Shown: positions 8,130 through 17,603, numbered from the stretch's first letter. The stretch: 64,000 nucleotides of DNA from Grimontia kaedaensis (GCF_023746615.1 NZ_CP082275.1:2666001-2730000), one strand, 5' to 3'. The notes: generated from the letters alone by a model not told the origin. Program-made: numbers and translations.

Positions 8130-10004
8130 ATGGTAGACAGCGGAAACACCTACAGGGATAAAGTGTCCCAGCTCGTGAGCTGGGGGCACTGGTTCAGCTT
8201 TTTCAACATTATCGCAGCCATGTTGCTGGGCACTCGCTATATCGCTCAGTCTGGTTGGCCAGAAACATTGTTAGGTCAGACCTATCAATTACTGACATGG
8301 ATTGGTCACTTCGGTTTTCTGGTTTTCGCTGTCTATATTCTGGTTATCTTCCCAGCAAGCTTCATTATCCCTTCACAACGGTTAATGAGGCTCTTTGCTG
8401 TTCTGGTTGCCACCGCAGGGATGACTGTCCTGCTGTTGGACATCTACGCCTACGAGACCATGCATCTTCACCTCAATCCTTTGGTGTGGGAATTGCTACT
8501 CAGTGGCGAAAAGACGGACATGAATGCCCACTGGCAATATCTGTTTGTGGTCGTGCCTGCCATATTCCTGCTAGAGCTCATTATTTCAGAATGGGTCTGG
8601 CGTAAACTTCGTAAACTTTCACGCAAGCGAGTCGGTGTGCCGATTGCCAGCGTGTTCGCGCTCTGCTTTATCGGCAGTCATCTGATCCATATCTGGGCAG
8701 ATGCTTTCCTTTACAGCCCAGTGACCGCCCAACGATCTAATTTCCCGGTTTCCTATCCAATGACGGCCAAAACCTTCATGGAGAAATACGGGCTGCTTGA
8801 CCGCCAGGAATACCAGCGTCGCAAAGACGCCATTGGTGATCAGGAAAGTGAGGTCATCCGCTACCCGCTGGAGAAACTCTCTTTTGCGGCTGATGCGCAA
8901 AAATTCAATCCGAACCTTTTGGTGGTAATGGTAGAAAGCCTGCGCGCTGATATGTTGGACCCAGTGGTGATGCCCAACCTGAACCAGTTTGCCAACAACA
9001 ATCTGAAGTTCTCACACCATTACAGCACCAGCAATGATGCAATGGCTGGTATTTTCGGACTTTTCTATGGCTTACCTGGCAGCTACGCGCAAAGCGCTCG
9101 CACAGAAGGCTTGAGTCCACTTATTGTTGATACTCTGGAAAAACGCAACTACCGCTTCGGGTTGTTCAGTGCAGATAACTTTAAAAATCCAATTTATTAC
9201 CAAAGCGTTTTTGGCAAACACTTAGAACAAGCCTCCAAGATACAAGCTTCTGAAACTTGGGTGGCTGACCATATTGCCGCAGATAACCTAGATAGCTGGA
9301 TCAAGGAAGGCAGCGTCACGCAGCCTTGGTTTGCCTATCTAGAACTCAAAAGCGTCACCGATTATGAACAGGGTGGTGACTACGAACGTCCATTCCAGCC
9401 ATCACTCGATAACGATATGGCAAGTGTGGGCGAACAAACATCGCTAGTGCTGAAAAACAGTTACAACAATGCGGCATATTATGTCGATACTCTGTTGGGC
9501 GAGACACTCGATACCTTGGAAGAAAATGGCCAGCTCGACAACACAGTCGTGATTATTACTTCCAACCATGGCACAGAGTTTAACGAAACTGGCTCTAACA
9601 GCTGGGGAGCAAACACTAACTACAGTAAGTATCAACTGCAGGTACCACTCGTGGTGCATTGGCCAAACCAGGGACCACGCGAAGTGGATGTTTACAGCTC
9701 ACACCTCGATATCGTGCCAACATTGATGGAGTCTATGCTGGCTGTTGACAGCCCATCAATCAATTACACCAGCGGCATGAACCTATTCGAGCTTTCTGAC
9801 AAACCGAGAAAATGGGTAATTGCTGGTGATAGCCGTGACATAGTTGTGGTTCAACCCGATAAAACCACGGTGGTGGATAAATTCGGTAACTACCGTGTGT
9901 ATGATAGCAATTACAAGCTTCAGCCTGAGGGCAAACCACAGTTGTCTGTACTTATGCAGGTGATGCACGAGCTCAAACGCTTCTACCATCCAGAAGAAAA
10001 TTAA
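8130..10004 (+). CDS. yejM: Inner-membrane sulfatase-like protein YejM/PbgA (LPS regulation)
   Basis: This 624-residue protein has five transmembrane helices in the first 200 residues (the last near IASVFALCFIGSHLIHIWA) and a periplasmic alkaline-phosphatase/sulfatase-like domain from about 250 to 600 (NLLVVMVESLRADM, AYYVDTLLGETLDTLEENGQ, VVIITSNHGTEF). In E. coli the homologue senses lipopolysaccharide in the inner membrane and controls LpxC breakdown through LapB and FtsH; the sulfatase domain is thought not to be catalytic. The final residues KRFYHPEEN precede a rho-independent terminator. It is adjacent to yejL as in other gammaproteobacteria. Confidence 0.95.
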   Translation: MVDSGNTYRDKVSQLVSWGHWFSFFNIIAAMLLGTRYIAQSGWPETLLGQTYQLLTWIGHFGFLVFAVYILVIFPASFIIPSQRLMRLFAVLVATAGMTVLLLDIYAYETMHLHLNPLVWELLLSGEKTDMNAHWQYLFVVVPAIFLLELIISEWVWRKLRKLSRKRVGVPIASVFALCFIGSHLIHIWADAFLYSPVTAQRSNFPVSYPMTAKTFMEKYGLLDRQEYQRRKDAIGDQESEVIRYPLEKLSFAADAQKFNPNLLVVMVESLRADMLDPVVMPNLNQFANNNLKFSHHYSTSNDAMAGIFGLFYGLPGSYAQSARTEGLSPLIVDTLEKRNYRFGLFSADNFKNPIYYQSVFGKHLEQASKIQASETWVADHIAADNLDSWIKEGSVTQPWFAYLELKSVTDYEQGGDYERPFQPSLDNDMASVGEQTSLVLKNSYNNAAYYVDTLLGETLDTLEENGQLDNTVVIITSNHGTEFNETGSNSWGANTNYSKYQLQVPLVVHWPNQGPREVDVYSSHLDIVPTLMESMLAVDSPSINYTSGMNLFELSDKPRKWVIAGDSRDIVVVQPDKTTVVDKFGNYRVYDSNYKLQPEGKPQLSVLMQVMHELKRFYHPEEN

Positions 10005-10036
10005 AAAGAGGCCACCGTCAAGGTGGTTTCTTTTTA
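10005..10036 (+). terminator. Terminator of yejL-yejM
   Basis: The 12-bp stem AAAGAGGCCACC/GGTGGTTTCTTT with two G-U pairs is followed by T residues and starts directly after the yejM stop. Confidence 0.8.
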
Positions 10037-10117
10037 TCCAAATGATTGAAATTCGCGGATTTAATAAAGAAAGGCGATTGACAGTCAAATACTCTATTCG
10101 TACCATGATCCAATAGT

Positions 10118-10194
10118 CGGTCTGTAGCGCAGCTTGGTAGCGCACTGTCATGGGGTGTCAGGGGTCGGAGGTTCAAATCCTCTCAGACCGACCA
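10118..10194 (+). tRNA. proL: tRNA-Pro, anticodon GGG
   Basis: The 77-nt tRNA includes an encoded CCA end. The acceptor stem CGGTCTG pairs with CAGACCG, the D arm contains AGCTTGGTAGC, the anticodon loop ATGGGGT gives anticodon GGG, and the T arm is GGAGGTTCAAATCCTC. The U-U mismatch in the anticodon stem is also present in E. coli proL. A terminator follows eight bases later. Confidence 0.97.
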
Positions 10195-10201
10195 TCTATT
10201 C

Positions 10202-10233
10202 AAGCCCACAGCTTTTTAGCTTTGGGCTTTTTC
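10202..10233 (+). terminator. Terminator of the tRNA-Pro gene
   Basis: The stem AAGCCCACAGCT/AGCTTTGGGCTT (one mismatch) is followed by a run of five T. Confidence 0.85.
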
Positions 10234-10289
10234 GTTTTTGCTTTCTTGGTTAGTATTCATTTCCTCATTTAAGTTATCTGGATAGCGAA

Positions 10290-11048
10290 ATGGATGTCTC
10301 TATCGGTTTTGGCGTCTTGCTGGTCGTGCTTGGCTTTATCGCTGGCATTATCAATACCCTTGCAGGTGGCGGTTCAAACCTCACCATCCCAGCATTAATT
10401 GTGTTGGGTATGCCTGCTGAGGTGGCCAACGCCACCAACCGTGTTGGTGTGTTTATGCAAAGCGTTTCCGGCGTGGCTGGATTCCGCCACCACAAGCGTC
10501 TGGATAACCATGATTTGCTCCCCATACTGATCCCTACCCTTGTCGGTGGTGCAGTGGGAGCCGCCGCCGCAGCCTGGCTGCCCTCTTCTATCATCAAGCC
10601 ACTCCTGCTCGGCACCATGCTTCTGATGGCATTTATCATGCTGGTAAAGCCTCAGGCAGTGATGCCCGATGAAGGAGAGCTTGCGCGTAAGGTTAAGGAC
10701 ACACCCGCAGCATGGATTGGACTTGGTATTGCGGGTTTCTACGGTGGATTTGTTCAAGCGGGTGTTGGGTTTGTGCTGATAGCCGCGCTGTGTGGAACGC
10801 TTCGCTATGACCTCGTGCGCGGTAACGCCTTAAAGCTAGTCTGTACGTTAGCGTTTACTGCCGTCTCGCTCGCAATCTTTATCTGGCAGGATTTGATCCT
10901 CTGGCTGCCCGGTTTACTGCTTGCGTTAGGTTCCATGTTTGGTGCTTGGTTGGCCGTTAAGTTTGCCATTAAAGCAGATCCCAAACTCCTCAAGTGGTTC
11001 CTGTTCTTGATGACTCTTGTAGGCGTTATTTTTGCGTATATTAGCTAA
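10290..11048 (+). CDS. TauE/SafE (TSUP) family permease
   Basis: The 252-residue integral membrane protein has about eight hydrophobic helices arranged as two repeats. The family motif NTLAGGGSNLTIPAL is at residues 22-36, and the matching second-half motif AGFYGGFVQAGVGFVLIAAL is near 150. TSUP proteins move sulfur-containing organic anions, sulfite or related compounds; many are YfcA-like with unknown substrate. Nothing in the surroundings (tRNA before, cyclase after) identifies the substrate. It is transcribed alone. Confidence 0.88.
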   Translation: MDVSIGFGVLLVVLGFIAGIINTLAGGGSNLTIPALIVLGMPAEVANATNRVGVFMQSVSGVAGFRHHKRLDNHDLLPILIPTLVGGAVGAAAAAWLPSSIIKPLLLGTMLLMAFIMLVKPQAVMPDEGELARKVKDTPAAWIGLGIAGFYGGFVQAGVGFVLIAALCGTLRYDLVRGNALKLVCTLAFTAVSLAIFIWQDLILWLPGLLLALGSMFGAWLAVKFAIKADPKLLKWFLFLMTLVGVIFAYIS

Positions 11049-11264
11049 CAATGACTGTATATTTTTACTGACGAATAAGCCAAATAACCTTACAGTGAAT
11101 AAACTCATTACCCACATCACACACCACTAAACTCCGCTGTGAAGTCTGTCGAATATGAAGGAAAATTAGACATTGCTAAAAACAATTACTGTCATACTGG
11201 TCTTCTGAAGATTTAGAACTAAAATCACATTTTTCGTCAGTAGTCAGCAAAGGGAGTAATGGGC

Positions 11265-12860
11265 ATGATTGCTTTGGATTACGCATTCTGCCTGAAAACA
11301 GGCGAAGCGATTTTTCCGCAAGAAAACCTGGATGCATTCTGTTTAGCCTTAGGGCAAACGCTCAATACCCTTGCTGGCGATAGCCACTGCCAAATATTTC
11401 TAAAGTCTGTAAATAGCTCAGACTGGAGGCAACTTTCTGATATTAAAAATGAAAACCTGACTGCCGCCTTGCCTACTGTTGAGCTAAATGAATCGACTCA
11501 AGCTCTGCTTTTATCTCTTCTCGCCGCTGACGATCACAAGCTGAGGAATGACCAATATCATTTGTTGCTCCCACTAAATATGCGTGGTGAGTTATTAGGC
11601 TGTCTGGTGATTTCAACAACTCAAGAAATCGCCGTCGATGCCAATGCGAAAAACATGCTGGCATTACTGCTTTCAGGTGCGCTGGATAGCCACCTACAAC
11701 ACCAGCTATTGGCTTGTGAACAAGCTAAACATAAAAATACCGAAAAGAAACTGGTGCAAGAAGTCTGCTCACAAAAGGGGCTCTTGGAACAGCTCCATAT
11801 CCTACACAAAATCTCGTTGAGGCTCTGGCATGCCCACTCCATGGACAACATGCTTCACACTGCCGTCTATGAGTGTATTCATGCCCTCGATTTTGACCGC
11901 ATGGCGATATTCCTACTCAACAGTCACACCGGCTTGATGCGGGGCACTTATGGAACCGATATCGACGGCAAAGTCACCAATGAGCAATGGTACTGTACGG
12001 CGATTCATGAGCATCACCATGCCAAGACGACGCTGGACAAGAAGCGCCATATAACTATTAACGAGGGATCTGAGCTTTATCATGACAACAAGGAAGTTGG
12101 CACTGGGTGGAATGCCACTATCTCGCTTTGGGATGGTGATGAACCGATTGGTTGGATAGCTTGTGACAACCTGATAACAGGGACTCCGTTAAAAAGCTAC
12201 CACAGTGAGCTGTTAAAGCTATTGGGTATTACCATGTCGCAGCATCTTATTCAACGTCGCGCTCAGGACGATCTCAAAGCCCTAAACCTCTCACTGGAAC
12301 ACCGCGTCGCAGAAAGAACTTCCCAGCTCGAGGAAGCCAACAGGCGCTTAAACCAGATTTCCCGTGAAGACAGCCTGACCCAAGTGCCGAACCGCCGAAT
12401 GCTGGATGAAAGACTGGAAGAGGAATGGCGCCGCGCTCTAAGATATCAAACACCACTAACCATACTGATTGTCGATATTGATCACTTCAAACAGTACAAC
12501 GACAAATACGGCCACGCTTTGGGCGATCAATGCCTAACCCAAGTTGCTGGAGCTCTTAGCCAGGTCGAGAGACGCGCAGGCGCACTGTTAGCACGATTCG
12601 GCGGAGAAGAGTTTGTTTTCTTGTTACCGGGCAGTAACCGAGAGAATGCAATATCTGTGGCTAACCGCGCGCTGCAAGCCGTACGCAAACTGGAGATCCC
12701 GCACGGTGACTCACCCGTTGCGCCGATCGTGACCATCAGTGCGGGGGGGAAAACCACTATCCCAGAAAAGCCCAACAATCAGCAACAGCTGTTCATTGAC
12801 GCCGATGTCGCGCTCTATGAGGCGAAGAACGCAGGGAAAAATCAGGCCTTTGTTTTATAA
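11265..12860 (+). CDS. GAF-type sensor diguanylate cyclase
   Basis: The soluble protein of 531 residues has an N-terminal GAF-like region (about 1-150), a coiled segment, a second GAF domain (about 180-335), a further coiled coil (LNLSLEHRVAERTSQLEE) and a C-terminal GGDEF domain. The active-site motif GGEEF is at 446-450 and the metal site is VDIDHFKQYND. It should make cyclic di-GMP from GTP. The inhibitory I-site is degenerate: the expected RxxD reads RAGA, so product feedback may be lost. The start at 11265 is preferred because AGGGAG lies eight bases before it; the ATG two codons earlier is too close to that site. It converges on topB with a 19-bp overlap. Confidence 0.92.
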   Translation: MIALDYAFCLKTGEAIFPQENLDAFCLALGQTLNTLAGDSHCQIFLKSVNSSDWRQLSDIKNENLTAALPTVELNESTQALLLSLLAADDHKLRNDQYHLLLPLNMRGELLGCLVISTTQEIAVDANAKNMLALLLSGALDSHLQHQLLACEQAKHKNTEKKLVQEVCSQKGLLEQLHILHKISLRLWHAHSMDNMLHTAVYECIHALDFDRMAIFLLNSHTGLMRGTYGTDIDGKVTNEQWYCTAIHEHHHAKTTLDKKRHITINEGSELYHDNKEVGTGWNATISLWDGDEPIGWIACDNLITGTPLKSYHSELLKLLGITMSQHLIQRRAQDDLKALNLSLEHRVAERTSQLEEANRRLNQISREDSLTQVPNRRMLDERLEEEWRRALRYQTPLTILIVDIDHFKQYNDKYGHALGDQCLTQVAGALSQVERRAGALLARFGGEEFVFLLPGSNRENAISVANRALQAVRKLEIPHGDSPVAPIVTISAGGKTTIPEKPNNQQQLFIDADVALYEAKNAGKNQAFVL

Positions 12861-14776
12861 CGGCGCTTTTTAGCTGGCGACCTTCCCTTTCCTTTCTTGA
12901 ACCGATTTGGTTGAGCTGGCAGCGAACGAAGGCTATCCGGCACTGAGCCATGTCTGACGGTTTGCATTAGCACATTTAATTCAGACTCCAATGCAGTCAT
13001 AAAAGGTTGATAAGCCCCTTTCTTTTCTGCCATATCATGAAGCTGGCGTTCCCATTGCGCCGTCATATCCGGATAGGCTGCTTTCTCAGGCAACGCATCA
13101 ATCAAGCCTTTTCCAGAAGCAGTTGAGCGGATCTGCTTTCCCTCCCGAGAGAGCAGACTGCGTTTGAACAGCAAATCTAGAATCCCAGCCCGGGTTGCTT
13201 CAGTTCCCAATCCGTCTGTATCTCGAAGGATTTTCTTAAGCGATGGTTCTTTTACAAATCGGGCAATCCCTGTCATCGCCTGCAGCAACGTCGCTTCTGT
13301 GAAATAACGCGGAGGCTCAGTCATGCAATCTTTAATATTACCGCGCGCACAGGTCAATACAGTGCCTTTATCCAGCGGTGGTACCAAACTTTCGATATCT
13401 TCATTCTGCGCTGATTTATCTCGGGACAGCAGTGCTCGCCACCCCGGAGACATTAGCTTTTTCCCTTTTGCGATGAAAAGACCACCCGCAATCTCAAAGT
13501 CCAGTTTGGCTTCTGCGTACTCTGCGGGAGGATAAAATTGCATAAGGTATTGGCGAGCGATGAGTTCATACACATCACGTTCGCGCCCACTCAATGCGCT
13601 GCTGCTTTTCGATGTAGGAATAATCGCGTGGTGAGCTTCAACCTTACTGTCATTCCAAGCTTTCGACTTAAGGGAAAGGTTGGCATTGTTGACCGCTGTC
13701 GACAACGCATCAGTCGTTTTCGCTATCGCGGTAGAGACGCTTTGAGCTTCTTTGAAATGGCCTTTAGGGAGATAACGGCAATCAGAGCGCGGATAGGTAA
13801 TCACCTTATGCTTCTCGTACAAGGCCTGACAACAGGCCAGTACATCGGCGGCGCTCATATTAAAACGCTTGGCCGCATCAATTTGCAGTGCAGACAGACT
13901 GTAAGGTAACGGTGGTGATTGTTTGGTTGTCTTGCGCTCTGATTTGGTCACCGTTGCAGGCTGACCTTCAATACGACGCGCCACGTTTTCGACCAGATTC
14001 CTCGCTAATACCCGCCCTTCTTCATCCTGCCATGGCTGGCAGGCTTCACTCGGCTGCCAACGTGCCAGAATGTCGGTACCTTGGTAAGGGATGACCGCAT
14101 CCAATTGATAGAAAGGCTTGGGAATAAACGCTTCAATTTCGCGATCACGGCGGACCACCAGCCCCAGCACCGGTGTTTGCACCCGACCGACAGAAAGCAC
14201 GCCTTGATACCCCGCCTGCTTTCCCAGCAAGGTGTAGGCGCGGGACATGTTCATGCCGTAGAGCCAATCCGCTCTTGAGCGCGCCAATGCTGACACTGAA
14301 AGCGGAACAAAGTCCATATTGCTGCGTAAGGCTGATAATGCCTTTTTCACCGCCGAGGCGTTCAGGTCATTAATCAACAGACGCTGGATTCGTTTTTTCT
14401 TGGCTTCAGAAAGCTTGGCGTGACTGAAGACTTCATCCACCAACAACTGACCTTCACGATCCGGGTCGCCTGCATGCACGATTTCATCAAACTGCTTGAG
14501 CAGTTTTTTCACCACGCCTAATTGTTTGGCGGCAGATTTACGCGGTTTTAAAATCCATTGCTGCGGAAGAATAGGAAGATCGTCAAGTCTCCAGATTTTA
14601 TACTTTTCGTCATAAGCTTCTGGCTCTGCCTGCTCGAGCAAATGACCGATACACCAAGTCACCGTATCGCCATTTCCGGCAACAACATAGCCTTCGTGAT
14701 TCTTGTGGGGCTTGGGAAGTGCTGCGACAATCGCGCGGCCTAGGCTGGGTTTTTCGGCGATAAAGAGTCTGGTCAT
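12842..14776 (-). CDS. topB: DNA topoisomerase III
   Basis: This 644-residue type IA topoisomerase relaxes and decatenates DNA. The Toprim domain is at the N-terminus (RLFIAEKPSLGRAI and HAGDPDREGQLLVDE). The catalytic tyrosine is Y328 in ITYPRSDCRYLP, the same position as in E. coli TopB. LSVGRVQTPVLGLVVRRD is near residue 194, and the C-terminus is basic (KKGKGRSPAKKRRYKTKA). The start at 14776 follows the family; a GTG ten codons upstream is less likely. A LexA-like palindrome lies about 60 bases upstream. In E. coli topB is followed by selD and ydjA; here ydjA is the next gene and selD is missing. Confidence 0.96.
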   Translation of the reverse strand: MTRLFIAEKPSLGRAIVAALPKPHKNHEGYVVAGNGDTVTWCIGHLLEQAEPEAYDEKYKIWRLDDLPILPQQWILKPRKSAAKQLGVVKKLLKQFDEIVHAGDPDREGQLLVDEVFSHAKLSEAKKKRIQRLLINDLNASAVKKALSALRSNMDFVPLSVSALARSRADWLYGMNMSRAYTLLGKQAGYQGVLSVGRVQTPVLGLVVRRDREIEAFIPKPFYQLDAVIPYQGTDILARWQPSEACQPWQDEEGRVLARNLVENVARRIEGQPATVTKSERKTTKQSPPLPYSLSALQIDAAKRFNMSAADVLACCQALYEKHKVITYPRSDCRYLPKGHFKEAQSVSTAIAKTTDALSTAVNNANLSLKSKAWNDSKVEAHHAIIPTSKSSSALSGRERDVYELIARQYLMQFYPPAEYAEAKLDFEIAGGLFIAKGKKLMSPGWRALLSRDKSAQNEDIESLVPPLDKGTVLTCARGNIKDCMTEPPRYFTEATLLQAMTGIARFVKEPSLKKILRDTDGLGTEATRAGILDLLFKRSLLSREGKQIRSTASGKGLIDALPEKAAYPDMTAQWERQLHDMAEKKGAYQPFMTALESELNVLMQTVRHGSVPDSLRSLPAQPNRFKKGKGRSPAKKRRYKTKA

Positions 14777-14835
14777 ATCGTTTGAAGTCTCGGACGATGA
14801 ACCCACAATTTATCGAAATTCAGGGAAGTTAACAA

Positions 14836-14865
14836 CAATTAACTGGATATACATCCAGTTAATTG
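14836..14865. promoter_or_regulatory. 13-bp inverted repeat with LexA-like box before topB
   Basis: CAATTAACTGGAT and its exact complement are separated by ATAC. The core CTGGATATACATCCAG agrees at 14 of 16 positions with the E. coli ruvAB LexA box (CTGGATATCTATCCAG). It lies about 60 bases upstream of topB and 22 bases past the ydjA stop, so it may instead be the ydjA terminator hairpin, although no U-tract follows. Confidence 0.5.
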
Positions 14866-14887
14866 CTTGAGTAAGATACAGAGCGTG

Positions 14888-15436
14888 TTATAGGTAAGTC
14901 ACGTATTTTGCGGTATCACGCTTTGGCACACCAGCAGGCGTGCAATCTGGCGTACCTACATAGAGGAAACCAACAATTTCGTCATCACCTGACACATTGA
15001 ATGCTTCACGAACAACGGGATGATACGCCCATTTACCCGTGCGCCAGAAACCTTGGAAGCCCTGCGCAACAGCCGCCATTTGCATCGCCTGCGCCGCGCA
15101 GCCAGCAGAAATATGCTGTTCAATCACTGGCACTTTGTCATGTTGCTTGGTACGGGCAATCACGATGATAACCATGGGCGCGCGATAAGGCGATTTGGTA
15201 GCTTTCTCGACCACGGCCTCTTCTTCTTTGTCAGACTCTGCCGCGCTTTTCAAAATGGCAGAAAGCTTATCCAAACCTTCTCCAGTTGCAACCACAAACT
15301 CCCATGGGGTCAGTGCGCCGTGGTCAGGTGCTCTAAGGCCAGCAGCCAGCATGTTATCCAAAGCTTCACCACCCGGAGCAGGAGCCAGTAAACGAGGAAT
15401 TGAGCGGCGCTGGGTAAGAAGAGTTATCGCGTCCAT
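14888..15436 (-). CDS. ydjA: YdjA-type nitroreductase
   Basis: This 182-residue FMN-dependent nitroreductase family protein is of the short YdjA type. It has the N-terminal LLTQRRSIPRLLAPAPGG, the FMN-contact region LRAPDHGALTPWEFVVATGEG, and a central ISAGCAAQAMQMAAVAQGFQ. YdjA reduces nitroaromatic compounds weakly with NAD(P)H; the natural substrate is unknown. The position between topB and sppA-ansA is conserved with E. coli, except that selD is absent and fadH is inserted on the sppA side. Confidence 0.92.
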   Translation of the reverse strand: MDAITLLTQRRSIPRLLAPAPGGEALDNMLAAGLRAPDHGALTPWEFVVATGEGLDKLSAILKSAAESDKEEEAVVEKATKSPYRAPMVIIVIARTKQHDKVPVIEQHISAGCAAQAMQMAAVAQGFQGFWRTGKWAYHPVVREAFNVSGDDEIVGFLYVGTPDCTPAGVPKRDTAKYVTYL

Positions 15437-15485
15437 ATGTCATGTCGTCCCGAAAAGAGTTAGAAAATCACTTCCTCAAAATAAC

Positions 15486-15520
15486 ACAAAACCCGAGGGT
15501 CGACTCCACTCGGGTTTTGT
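15486..15520. terminator. Terminator of fadH
   Basis: The perfect 12-bp stem ACAAAACCCGAG/CTCGGGTTTTGT has an 11-base loop. On the minus strand it follows the fadH stop; the T-rich arm gives the U-tract. Confidence 0.85.
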
Positions 15521-15551
15521 GGTTTTTCATAGGATAGAGCAGAGTAACTGC

Positions 15552-17561
15552 CTAGAGTGAAATAGCCAGCTTAACGCCCTGACGAATCGCACGCTTGGCA
15601 TCCAGTTCTCCAGCATGTTCCGCACCGCCAATCACATGAGCTTTGATGCCTTGCTCTTCGAGAGTTGAAACCAATCCGTTGACCGATTCCTGCCCGGCAC
15701 AAACAATCACATGATCCGCTGGCAGAATATGGTGCTGACCTTCAAGCGTGATGTGCAGACCAGCATCGTCAATCTTTTCGTATGCCACCCCACCTAGCAA
15801 TTCCACGCCGCGTTTTTCAAGCGTCTTCTTGTGGATCCAGCCAGTTGTTTTGCCAGGGCCTTTACCAACACGCCCTGCTCTGCGTTGCAACAACCAAACC
15901 TGACGCTGCGCGACATAATGAGGTTGTGGGTGTAGACCACCTTCATAAGAGATAGTTTTGTCGATGCCCCAGTCTTTTAACCAATCATCCAGCGTGTGAT
16001 TTTCTGGCTCAGTAATCATGGTAGCAACATCAATACCTATACCACCGGCTCCGATAATGGCAACACGTCCACCCAGTTCAGGTTGCTCACGGATGAAGGT
16101 CTGGTAATCAATGGCTTTTGGATGATCGATACCCGAAATGGCAGGAGTACGAGGTTTAACGCCAGTCGCCACCACAACTTCATCGAAGCCTTTCAGAAGT
16201 TCTGCATCAACTTCGGTATTTAAACGCACTTCAATACCTGATTGCTCTACTTTTCGGGTGAAGTAACGGATAGATTCTTTGAATTCTTCCTTACCGGGAA
16301 TTTGCATTGCCAAATTGAATTGGCCGCCGAGGGTATCGCGCTTCTCAAACAACACCACCTCAAAACCACGCTCAGCGGCTGTCGTCGCGAAAGACATGCC
16401 TGCCATACCACCACCGATAACCGCAACGCGGCGTTTGTTGGTAGCAGGAGTCACCACCAGCTCAGTTTCGTAACACGCCTGCGGGTTCACCAAACAGCTT
16501 GCACGTTTCCCTTTGAAGACATGGTCAAGACAAGCCTGATTACATGCAATACAGGTGTTGATATCGTCTGAGCGATCTTGCTCAGCTTTCGCCACAAATT
16601 CGGCATCGGCCAGAAATGGACGCGCCATGGAAACCATATCTGCTTGACCGGAAGCAAGGATATTTTCGGCCACTTCCGGCGTGTTGATGCGGTTGCAAGT
16701 AACCAGTGGAACATTTACCTCACCTTTGAGGCGTTCTGTCACCCATGCAAACGCAGCGCGAGGCACCTGAGTCGCAATGGTCGGCACTCGGGCCTCGTGC
16801 CAACCAATACCGGTGTTAATGATGGTCACACCCGCTTTTTCCAGCGCCTTGGCAAGTTCTACCACTTCATCATGCGTACTGCCCTGCTCGACCAGATCAA
16901 GCATCGACAGACGGAAAATGATAATAAAGTCGCGGCCTGCACGTTCGCGTACTGCTTTCACCACCTCCACAGCCAAACGGATACGGTTCTCGTAGCTGCC
17001 ACCCCAGCTGTCATAACGGGTATTGGAACGCGCACAGATGAATTGATTAATCAGGTACCCTTCTGAACCCATGATTTCGACGCCGTCATAACCCGCTTCA
17101 CGGGCAAGTTCCGCACTCTTTCCAAAGTCTTTGATAGTGTTCAGGATTTGGCGTTCACTCATGGCAGAGGGCGCGAATTTAGAGATAGGCGATCGCATAT
17201 CAGACGCACTCAGTGCGAAAGGATGCATCGCGTAACGGCCAGCATGCAGAAGCTGGAGAGCAATTTTACCGCCGTTTTCGTGTACTGCATCAGTGATTGT
17301 ACGATGCGCGCGGGCTGCTCGACCGCTGCTGAATTGGGCACTCAATGGGTGAAGTCGACCACGGAAGTTCGGGGAGAAGCCACCTGTTACAATCAGGCCA
17401 ACACCACCTTTTGCCCTTTCGGCGTAGAAGGCGGCGAGCTTCTTAAACCCGTCATTCGATTCTTCCAATCCAGTATGCATAGATCCCATGAGTACGCGGT
17501 TTTTCAACTGCGTAAAGCCAAGATCCAACGGCGCGAGTAGGTGTGGGTAAGGCGAATTCAT
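15552..17561 (-). CDS. fadH: 2,4-dienoyl-CoA reductase (NADPH)
   Basis: This 669-residue iron-sulfur flavoprotein removes 2,4-double bonds from dienoyl-CoA during beta-oxidation of polyunsaturated fatty acids. The N-terminal Old Yellow Enzyme TIM barrel (about 1-330) includes ALQLLHAGRYAMHP and YDGVEIMGSEGYLINQF. A 4Fe-4S cluster is bound by C337, C340, C344 and C356. The FAD and NADPH Rossmann domains follow (AVIGGGMAGMSFA, AIIGAGGIGIDVA). A FadR operator sits just upstream, so long-chain acyl-CoA should derepress it. It lies between ydjA and sppA, a place without fadH in E. coli. The gene is monocistronic. Confidence 0.96.
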   Translation of the reverse strand: MNSPYPHLLAPLDLGFTQLKNRVLMGSMHTGLEESNDGFKKLAAFYAERAKGGVGLIVTGGFSPNFRGRLHPLSAQFSSGRAARAHRTITDAVHENGGKIALQLLHAGRYAMHPFALSASDMRSPISKFAPSAMSERQILNTIKDFGKSAELAREAGYDGVEIMGSEGYLINQFICARSNTRYDSWGGSYENRIRLAVEVVKAVRERAGRDFIIIFRLSMLDLVEQGSTHDEVVELAKALEKAGVTIINTGIGWHEARVPTIATQVPRAAFAWVTERLKGEVNVPLVTCNRINTPEVAENILASGQADMVSMARPFLADAEFVAKAEQDRSDDINTCIACNQACLDHVFKGKRASCLVNPQACYETELVVTPATNKRRVAVIGGGMAGMSFATTAAERGFEVVLFEKRDTLGGQFNLAMQIPGKEEFKESIRYFTRKVEQSGIEVRLNTEVDAELLKGFDEVVVATGVKPRTPAISGIDHPKAIDYQTFIREQPELGGRVAIIGAGGIGIDVATMITEPENHTLDDWLKDWGIDKTISYEGGLHPQPHYVAQRQVWLLQRRAGRVGKGPGKTTGWIHKKTLEKRGVELLGGVAYEKIDDAGLHITLEGQHHILPADHVIVCAGQESVNGLVSTLEEQGIKAHVIGGAEHAGELDAKRAIRQGVKLAISL

Positions 17562-17586
17562 GATGCGCTTCCATGGTTATTATTAG

Positions 17587-17603
17587 TTCTGGTCAGACCA
17601 AGA
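17587..17603. promoter_or_regulatory. FadR operator upstream of fadH
   Basis: The core TGGTCAGACCA (17590-17600) is a perfect palindrome that fits the FadR consensus CTGGTCNGACC. It is centred 34 bases upstream of the fadH start, in promoter position. FadR would repress here and release on binding acyl-CoA. The fadR gene is in this window at 32537-33388. Confidence 0.8.

Noticed and set aside
17148..17540. Plus-strand frame within fadH
   Set aside because: A shadow of the real gene on the other strand; no family features.
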